DNA of 64,000 nucleotides from Chitinophaga filiformis (GTDB lineage: Bacteria > Bacteroidota > Bacteroidia > Chitinophagales > Chitinophagaceae), in contig NZ_CP095855.1 of assembly GCF_023100805.1 (NCBI RefSeq), positions 6,303,001 through 6,367,000 on the forward strand, written 5' to 3'. The notes under the pieces were generated by a model that made no database searches, was not told the origin of the DNA, and saw only the letters and a list, made by a program, of their open reading frames with translations. This document shows, one piece after another, positions 45,984-51,586 of this stretch; within the stretch, counting starts at the first letter, position 1, and every line of letters begins with the position of its first letter. The position numbers and the translations under genes were made by a program.

Positions 45984-47102
45984 TTATTTGTCAGCTAAAG
46001 TAATGTGGTTATTCCTCACAGTAAATTTTACCGCCGCGGTGCTTTCCAGCATTTTCAGCACTACAGACAGGTTCCGGGACCGGGATATCTCACCGCTAAA
46101 GGTCAGCGTACTATGGCTGTAATGCCCATAATCCACGTCTACATCATACCACCTGGACACCTTGCGCATAATATCGGGCAGGGTCTCATTCTTAAATATA
46201 AAATCCCCCTCTTTCCAGTCAATAGCCACTGCGGGATCCACTGTATGCAGCTTCACCTGTTGACCGCTATTCAAAACAGCCTGCTGTCCCGGCTTTAATA
46301 CGGCGCTTTCCCCACCATCGGCCGTTACGCGAACGGCGCCCTGTAATAATGTAGTTTTGATCACCGGCTCATCCGGATAAGCATTTACGTTAAATTGCGT
46401 GCCCAGTACATCTATCCTTTGTCCCTTACAAACCACCCTGAATGGCTGACCAGCATGTTGCGCCACTTCAAAATAGGCTTCGCCGGTAATTGTTACTTCA
46501 CGTTCCGCACCATTGAAAGTGACCGGGTAGGTGACAGAGCTGGCTGCATTTAACCATACCCTGGTGCCATCTGCCAGCACCAGCTGATGTTGTCCCCCAC
46601 GGGGCGTACTTACGGTATTGATCATGGGGGCGCCCTCTTCATCCGGCATCTCTGCACCGCTATAATGCAGCTCGCCATCTGCCTTCTTTTGGATAGTGAC
46701 ATTCCCCTGCTGCGCCAGCTCTCCTTCCCTGGCATCTTCCAGTATAATGCGCCGGCCATTGGCCAGTGTAAGCACGGCCTTACTAGATCCCGGGAGGGCA
46801 TCATCCTTTATTGCTACTATTGGCTGATGTTTCCGGGTATTTCCGGAATGATATACAAAGTATCCCCCAGCCATCACCAGTACAGCTACAGCCGCGGCCA
46901 CAGATATCCATGGCCGGCGGTTCCGCTGTTTGGCTGGTAAAAGAGGGATAAGTAGTTCTGTTTCAAGCAACTGCTCCTCCGTCAATGCCTTCAGACCAGG
47001 TAATTCCAGCTGGTCATACCACGATTCAATGATCGCTCTCTCCTCCGGAGTGCATTCTCCGGCGTTATATTTATGTAGCAGCTCTTTAAATGATACTCCC
47101 AT
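45984..47102 (-). CDS. FecR-type anti-sigma factor
   Basis: A 372-residue inner-membrane anti-sigma factor. The cytoplasmic N-terminal part is ~1-65, the membrane helix ~66-84 (ISVAAAVAVLVMAGGYFVY), the FecR domain ~160-275 (GGQHQLVLADGTRVWLNAAS, GEAYFEVAQ), and a DUF4974-like C-terminus ~300-372 (DFIFKNETLPDIMRKVSRWY). It lies 51 bp downstream of its sigma gene on the same strand, unlike the first locus where sigma and fecR are divergent. It should keep the sigma factor inactive until the SusC STN domain signals. Confidence 0.93.
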   Translation of the reverse strand: MGVSFKELLHKYNAGECTPEERAIIESWYDQLELPGLKALTEEQLLETELLIPLLPAKQRNRRPWISVAAAVAVLVMAGGYFVYHSGNTRKHQPIVAIKDDALPGSSKAVLTLANGRRIILEDAREGELAQQGNVTIQKKADGELHYSGAEMPDEEGAPMINTVSTPRGGQHQLVLADGTRVWLNAASSVTYPVTFNGAEREVTITGEAYFEVAQHAGQPFRVVCKGQRIDVLGTQFNVNAYPDEPVIKTTLLQGAVRVTADGGESAVLKPGQQAVLNSGQQVKLHTVDPAVAIDWKEGDFIFKNETLPDIMRKVSRWYDVDVDYGHYSHSTLTFSGEISRSRNLSVVLKMLESTAAVKFTVRNNHITLADK

Positions 47103-47111
47103 ATAATGTAT

Positions 47112-47129
47112 GACAGTACAAAAAGGGGG
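47112..47129 (-). promoter_or_regulatory. candidate ECF-sigma promoter motif before fecR
   Basis: On the minus strand CCCCC, 8 bases, CTGTC precede the fecR start, resembling the motif before the first fecR (22401-22417). The CTGTC block ends only 10 bp before the start codon, so a transcript from it would be nearly leaderless. The call is therefore weak. Confidence 0.25.
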
Positions 47130-47153
47130 AAGGGCTAGTGGAAATGAAAATTT

Positions 47154-47732
47154 TTAAAAAAAATAATGCAGGGCTATCAGAGTACATAACCCAATCTTCA
47201 AACGCAGGATCTTTAATGCGCCTTTGATATGGTTCTTCACGGTAAATTCAGATATATTAAGCCGCTCGGCAATCTCTTTATGGCTTAGATGTTCCTTCCG
47301 GCTCAAGACAAATACCTCCCGCATTTTGGGTGGGAGCGCGGCAATTTCCTTATCGATCAGTTGTTGTAATTCCTTTTCCCGGAGCCGGATATCGGACGTA
47401 TTCAGCCCTTCATCCATAAAGTTTTGAAAATTAAGTGCATACCGGGCCTCCACCTGCTTGTGCTCAATGTAATTCAGGACCTTATTACGGACCATCGCAT
47501 ATAAATAGGCCGATACCTGCTGAATGGACGGAAGCTGCTCCCTTTGGCTCCAGAGGGTGGAAAACACCTCCTGTACAATCTCCTTCGCATCTTCAGGTTC
47601 GCCGATCTTCTTATAGGCGTGGATGATCAGGGGTTTCTTATACCTGTTGTAAAGTTCTGTGAACGCAGCTTTATCGCCCGCCTGCAGCATGACGATCAGC
47701 GCGCTGTCATTGGCATGTATTAAGACCCCCAT
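47154..47732 (-). CDS. ECF RNA polymerase sigma factor (FecI-like)
   Basis: A 192-residue ECF sigma factor. Region 2 is at ~20-85 (FTELYNRYKKPLIIHAYKK, DAKEIVQEVFSTLWSQ) and region 4 at ~130-178 (ALPPKMREVFVLSRKEHLS, IAERLNISEFTVKNHIKGA). A short hydrophobic tail ends the protein. It is the first gene of the leftward sigma-fecR-susC-susD-tlpA cluster. The start at ATG 47732 is preceded by an A-rich stretch on the coding strand. Confidence 0.93.
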   Translation of the reverse strand: MGVLIHANDSALIVMLQAGDKAAFTELYNRYKKPLIIHAYKKIGEPEDAKEIVQEVFSTLWSQREQLPSIQQVSAYLYAMVRNKVLNYIEHKQVEARYALNFQNFMDEGLNTSDIRLREKELQQLIDKEIAALPPKMREVFVLSRKEHLSHKEIAERLNISEFTVKNHIKGALKILRLKIGLCTLIALHYFF

Positions 47733-47865
47733 TCAACCAAAATTAAAAAAAAGGGGGAGATTTTCGAAGATTGGCTTTTCCGGGCTGGCATTTTAGCAGG
47801 AAAAGCTCTGAGGTGCAACGAACAACGCAGGAATGACAATGCTTGTAATATTCGGGGCCAGGTAA

Positions 47866-48321
47866 TTATTTCCCTGTTGCCTTAGGCGTCTTTTCCGTCT
47901 TCCATTTTATAACATGGTACACTGCTCTGGTGTTACCCACATTCCTGATACCATGCAGCTGATTAGATGCCTGGAAAATAACGGAGCCCGGACCAACACG
48001 TTTTGTGATACCGTTTGCCGTCGATTCAACTATCCCTTCCTTCACAATGATCAGTTCTTCATCAGGATGCTGATGTGGCGGATGTGGCGCCTCTCCGGGA
48101 TTTAAGGTGGTTACATGCAGTTCCAGCTCGTCCAGGGTTGGCGTAGGTGCCTGCAGGAACTGTCTTTTTTCTCCCGTTTTGGTGGGTTCGACCTTGATAT
48201 CATTCCAGTCGTATATAGCGGAAGATAAAGGCGGCTGACGGTCCTTATGCGCAATAATGGCCAATGGGATACACATTATCAGCACTGTGATGCAAACAAA
48301 AGTTATTTCGCGTTTTGTCAT
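47866..48321 (-). CDS. cupin-domain protein with N-terminal membrane anchor or signal
   Basis: A 151-residue single-cupin protein. The N-terminus (TFVCITVLIMCIPLAIIAH) is an uncleaved anchor or signal peptide. The cupin core has APHPPHQHPDEELIIVKEG, a typical His-His-Glu metal set, and a second-motif His in ASNQLHGIRNVG. It is a separate unit 133 bp upstream of the sigma gene. The chemistry is unknown. Confidence 0.78.
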   Translation of the reverse strand: MTKREITFVCITVLIMCIPLAIIAHKDRQPPLSSAIYDWNDIKVEPTKTGEKRQFLQAPTPTLDELELHVTTLNPGEAPHPPHQHPDEELIIVKEGIVESTANGITKRVGPGSVIFQASNQLHGIRNVGNTRAVYHVIKWKTEKTPKATGK

Positions 48322-48741
48322 TGTATCTGGGTTTACGTAAACTTAATTTACAGAAAAATCTGTGAATCATCCACGTAAAACCGTGATATGTTAACCACCC
48401 ACGCCTCTTGTTGAGCGACCTTTGTCAAAAGTTAAAACAATATGAAAAAAATACTTTAACCGCCTATTCAGAAAGGTGATTGGAATATCTCCGGGCGTAT
48501 TCCGCTCAGCAGCACAGGAGCAACTACAGTACCTGGCTCAGTAATGAAACGCTAATTTATTCAGACGCGTTATCCGCGGATTGTTCTCAAAGATACCAGC
48601 AAAATAAGCATGCCTGGCGTACTTACCTCGTTGATTACATCACAAAACTAACGAGAATACCGGACATAACATATACGGGAAATACGCATTTTTTCTCTCA
48701 TTAAATGCATTCCGAAAGTACCTTGCACTGAGATATAGCAC

Positions 48742-48829
48742 AGGTTCGCCCGAGGTAGCCTCATCCTCCCTTAATCTTCCGTTCGAGAACGGAAGATTAA
48801 GGGAGGATGAGGCTACCTCGGGCGAACCT
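48742..48829. repeat. 88-bp perfect palindrome
   Basis: Two perfect 43-bp arms (48742-48784 and 48787-48829) are separated by only 2 bp (GA). The apex is TTAATCTTCCGTTC-GA and its complement. As DNA it could extrude a cruciform; as RNA it would fold into an extremely stable hairpin. After the right arm the sequence continues as three degenerate 11-bp units (48821-48853) built on CGAACCTC or CCGAA. There is no T tract, so an ordinary terminator is unlikely. Confidence 0.97.
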
Positions 48830-48928
48830 CCACCGAACCTCTGCCGAAGCGCAATACAGGATAAAGCCCAATTTTCAGCATGACAAAGCCTGGTTTTAAA
48901 ATAGCTGTGTAAAACTTAATTTGCACAT

Positions 48929-49000
48929 CTGTAAAGCAAATAATGAATTTACAATAACAACTGTAAAGTCAATCCTGAAGCTCCGCACAAAACTGTAAAG
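48929..49000 (+). repeat. three CTGTAAAG direct repeats with exact 32-bp period
   Basis: CTGTAAAG occurs at 48929-48936, 48961-48968 and 48993-49000. Start-to-start distance is 32 bp both times, about three helical turns, so the three sites face the same side of the DNA. An A two bases before each copy is also shared. The array lies between the two palindromes. It resembles iterons or a cooperative operator rather than a CRISPR, whose repeats are longer. Confidence 0.8.
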
Positions 49001-49043
49001 TTTTTCTGTACTGGGACAGTACTAAAACAAATACCGGTTTGAC

Positions 49044-49125
49044 ACCGCTTTAATACCGCTAATCTTACGTTAATCTTACGTTCCTGAACGTAACTTTAAC
49101 GTAAGATTAGCGGTATTAAAGCGGT
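49044..49125. repeat. 82-bp near-perfect palindrome with 11-bp periodicity
   Basis: Two 40-bp arms (49044-49083 and 49086-49125) match at 38 of 40 positions around a 2-bp spacer (CT). The apex core TTAATCTTACGTTC differs by one base from that of the 88-bp palindrome. A CG dinucleotide recurs every 11 bp at positions ending 49036, 49047, 49058, 49069, 49080, then after a 10-bp step at 49090, 49101, 49112, 49123 and 49134. AATCTTACGTT is repeated in tandem at 49061-49082. Confidence 0.95.
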
Positions 49126-49273
49126 ATGAAGACGGGATCAAGCAACAAAAAAAGCCACTTTATTAAAGGCATTGATGTAGAAAAACAATAACGAATAATC
49201 ATGACAACTGCAGAATAAAATGAATGAAATGAACAGCATTTGTTTATATCAAAAATGTATTTTCGCCGTCGCT

Positions 49274-49390
49274 ATGAATAAAGAAAAATATCCGCTGAAG
49301 ACCGACTATACGCATGCTAATTTCGAATTCGATAGTCATGGACCGAATGCGGCAGCGCCGGCAGTGGCTGATTATCTTTGCGCTTTTTAG
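49274..49390 (+). pseudogene. short remnant resembling the start of a DUF6934-type gene
   Basis: A 38-codon frame starts MNKEKYPLKTDYTHANFEF and then DSHGP before running into unrelated residues and a stop. The opening resembles the N-terminus of small Bacteroidota proteins I recall as DUF6934, which are normally well over 100 residues. It is most simply the 5' end of a lost gene. The resemblance is from memory and needs a database search. Confidence 0.35.
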
Positions 49391-49408
49391 CCATTTTTCT
49401 TACTTTTC
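49377..49408 (+). promoter_or_regulatory. Bacteroidota-type promoter candidate for the AraC gene
   Basis: TTTG (49377-49380) and TACTTTTC (49401-49408) are separated by 20 bp. They resemble the Bacteroidota -33/-7 elements TTTG and TAnnTTTG, whose usual spacing is about 19. The site is about 107 bp upstream of the AraC start codon. Confidence 0.35.
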
Positions 49409-49514
49409 CCCCTATTTACACTAAAATCAGTCACTGCCCCGGATGCAGACCGCATATCAACGCCGGCCCATCACCGCAGTATGCTATTTAAACGCCTGGT
49501 ATATTTCTTTCATT

Positions 49515-50378
49515 ATGGCAACAGATATAAAGTCCTACAGATTTAAAGCCGGCTTTCGCCACGAAATAGAGGTCCAGCCTTTAAAGAAATTGTACACCGA
49601 ACACCGGGATATTCTAAGCGAGCCACATCGCGCTGATTTTTATCACATCTTCTGGTTTCAACAAGCGCCACAGGTACATATGGTCGATTTTAAACCTATC
49701 CACCCCATGAATAATACCTTGCTGTTTGTAAACAAGCACCAGGTACAAACCTTCCAGAAAAGCCGGAAAGTAACAGGTAGAGTGCTGTTATTTACAGATA
49801 ACTTTTTTGCCAAATCGAACGAGGATCTCCAGTTCATTAAAAATTCCATTCTCTTCAATGACTTCTTCGACACCGCCACCTTTAAGGTTGCTGCGAGGTC
49901 AAATGCCATCATCGATTGTTTCACCGAAATTGAAAAAGAACTTACAGAAAAAGAAGATACTTATACATACGACATCCTTCAGAACCTGCTACATACCCTC
50001 CTCTTACGCTGCGAACGTGCATATAGACGTTTAGGGCATCACGAAATAAAAAAAGGGGCTGATCTCGACTATACCACACTATTTAAAGACCTGCTGAATC
50101 ATCAATATAAAAGCCTGCGTTCCGTTCGTGGCTATGCCGGTCAGATAAACGTTTCCGAAAAGCGGCTTACAAATGCCACAACAAAAACACTTGGCAAAAC
50201 ACCGAAGGAAATGATAGATGAACGCGTAATGCTCGAAGCCAAACGCCTGCTTGCCCATACGCTTCATTCCATCAAGGAAATAGGCTACGAACTGGGCTTC
50301 GAAGAGCCCACCAATTTTATTAAGTTCTTTAAAAAACATGCAGAAAAGACCCCGATAGAGTTCCGCGAAAGTCACTGA
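49515..50378 (+). CDS. AraC-family transcriptional regulator
   Basis: A regulator of 287 residues from ATG 49515; a longer frame reaches 49443 but the extra 24 residues lack any sign of a domain. The sensor half (~1-170) is a cupin-like fold (HIFWFQQAPQVHMVDFKPI). The C-terminal helix-turn-helix pair includes GYAGQINVSEKRLTNATTK and SIKEIGYELGFEEPTNFIKFFK. A SnoaL-like gene starts 159 bp later on the same strand and may be its target. Confidence 0.9.
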   Translation: MATDIKSYRFKAGFRHEIEVQPLKKLYTEHRDILSEPHRADFYHIFWFQQAPQVHMVDFKPIHPMNNTLLFVNKHQVQTFQKSRKVTGRVLLFTDNFFAKSNEDLQFIKNSILFNDFFDTATFKVAARSNAIIDCFTEIEKELTEKEDTYTYDILQNLLHTLLLRCERAYRRLGHHEIKKGADLDYTTLFKDLLNHQYKSLRSVRGYAGQINVSEKRLTNATTKTLGKTPKEMIDERVMLEAKRLLAHTLHSIKEIGYELGFEEPTNFIKFFKKHAEKTPIEFRESH

Positions 50379-50537
50379 TGCCCGTATCTCCATCATACAT
50401 CCATGAGTGGCGGGCGCAGCCTGCGTTCCACAGGCCACTCATCCTCCCTGTTCCCAAAAGTATCATACATATTCCCATTTTGACCTTTCCCACGCCCGGG
50501 AATTGAAAGACCTTCGTTGTGTCAAAATGAAACTGAA

Positions 50538-51383
50538 ATGAAACTCAAATCCATCATTTATCTGGCGGCAACTGCGCTGCTAATACCATCACTATTTATT
50601 TACGCTAAAAAATCTGACTATATGGAGAAAAAAGAACAAGTTGCAGCACTTTTAAAAGCTATTGAGACAGGAGCAAGTGAGCCCGTTGCTGTCATCAATC
50701 CCAACAAATATATTCAGCATAACCTGGGCGTATCGGACGGATTGGCTGGTTTCGGAAAACTGCTGCAGCAATTGCCGCCCCACTCCGCAAAGGTGAATAC
50801 AATACGCGTATTCCAGGACGGCGATTATGTGTTTGCACACACCGATTACAACTTCTTTGGTCCCAAGATCGGGTTCGACATCTTCCGTTTTGAGAATGGA
50901 AAAATTGTAGAGCATTGGGACAACCTGCAGGAGAAGCCAGCTACAGCTAATCCCAGCGGACACACCATGACAGACGGCACAACAGCAATAAAAGATCTGG
51001 ACAAGACAGTAGCCAACAAGCAAGTGGTTAAAAACTTTGTGGAAGATATTCTTGTAAAGAATAAAATGGAAAAACTGGCCGGATATTTCGACGGCGACAA
51101 TTATATCCAGCACAATCCACTGATACCCGACCAGCTGTCAGGCCTGGGCGCAGCATTAGGCGAAATGGCAAAGCAGGGCATCACCATGAAATACGACAAA
51201 ATTCACAAAGTACTTGGTGAAGGCAATTTTGTGCTGGTTGTAAGTGAAGGACATCTTGGCGGCAGGCATTCATCATTCTATGATCTTTTCAGGGTAGAGC
51301 ATGGTAAAATAGCAGAACATTGGGATACGATTGAAGAAATACCAGGCAAAGACCAATGGAAGAACGATAATGGCAAGTTCTAA
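50538..51383 (+). CDS. exported protein with two tandem SnoaL-like domains
   Basis: A protein of 281 residues from ATG 50538; an upstream TTG frame adds 7 residues and seems unneeded. A signal or anchor segment (IIYLAATALLIPSLFIYA) is followed by two NTF2-like domains (~35-140 and ~150-275). They share NKYIQHNLGVSDGLAGFGK / DNYIQHNPLIPDQLSGLG and FRFENGKIVEHWD / FRVEHGKIAEHWD, so the protein arose by internal duplication. A strong terminator follows. Members of this group are often annotated as polyketide cyclase-like, but no reaction can be assigned. Confidence 0.82.
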   Translation: MKLKSIIYLAATALLIPSLFIYAKKSDYMEKKEQVAALLKAIETGASEPVAVINPNKYIQHNLGVSDGLAGFGKLLQQLPPHSAKVNTIRVFQDGDYVFAHTDYNFFGPKIGFDIFRFENGKIVEHWDNLQEKPATANPSGHTMTDGTTAIKDLDKTVANKQVVKNFVEDILVKNKMEKLAGYFDGDNYIQHNPLIPDQLSGLGAALGEMAKQGITMKYDKIHKVLGEGNFVLVVSEGHLGGRHSSFYDLFRVEHGKIAEHWDTIEEIPGKDQWKNDNGKF

Positions 51384-51396
51384 AATTTAGTGACGA

Positions 51397-51428
51397 GGGT
51401 GCCAACAGTAAAAGGGCACCCTTTTTTC
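51397..51428 (+). terminator. rho-independent terminator of the SnoaL gene
   Basis: GGGTGCC (51397-51403) pairs with GGCACCC (51415-51421), then TTTTTTCATTTTT follows. It lies 14 bp past the stop codon. Confidence 0.85.
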
Positions 51429-51505
51429 ATTTTTATGCGACGCTGTACGGCGTGAAAGCGCCGACACAATAAGTGTTAATAATTGTAATGATGAAGGCAA
51501 TGCAG

Positions 51506-51546
51506 GAAAAAAGGCGGAGACGGCTTTATCTGATGCCGTCCCCGCC
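51506..51546 (-). terminator. rho-independent terminator of the tail operon
   Basis: GGCGGAGACGGC (51513-51524) pairs with GCCGTCCCCGCC (51535-51546) with one mismatch. On the minus strand the stem is followed by TTTTTTCC. It is 41 bp past the stop of the last tail gene and marks the left boundary of the leftward tail module. Confidence 0.85.
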
Positions 51547-51586
51547 CCTGCTCACATATACACTACAACTATGTTCCTATAATATC

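Larger units (their letters stand above)
48322..49514. other. 1.2-kb non-coding interval rich in palindromes and repeats
   Basis: No convincing complete gene lies between the cupin gene and the AraC gene. The interval holds two giant palindromes, three evenly spaced 8-bp repeats, overlapping small inverted repeats (for example TTTACA...TGTAAA at 48948-48967 and GTACT...AGTAC at 49008-49022), and a short gene remnant near the right end. The left part (48322-48740) shows nothing recognised beyond a weak 74-codon frame starting with TTG. Confidence 0.8.

Noticed and set aside
47770..47820. terminator between the cupin and sigma genes
   Set aside because: GCTTTTCC and GGAAAAGC can pair over a long loop, but the stem is only 8 bp and no T tract follows.
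48480..48704. 74-codon frame beginning with TTG in the non-coding interval
   Set aside because: Non-ATG start, no domain, no terminator or partner gene; it may be decayed but nothing supports an active gene.
48929..49000. CRISPR array
   Set aside because: The repeats are only 8 bp with 24-bp gaps and three copies, and no cas gene is present.
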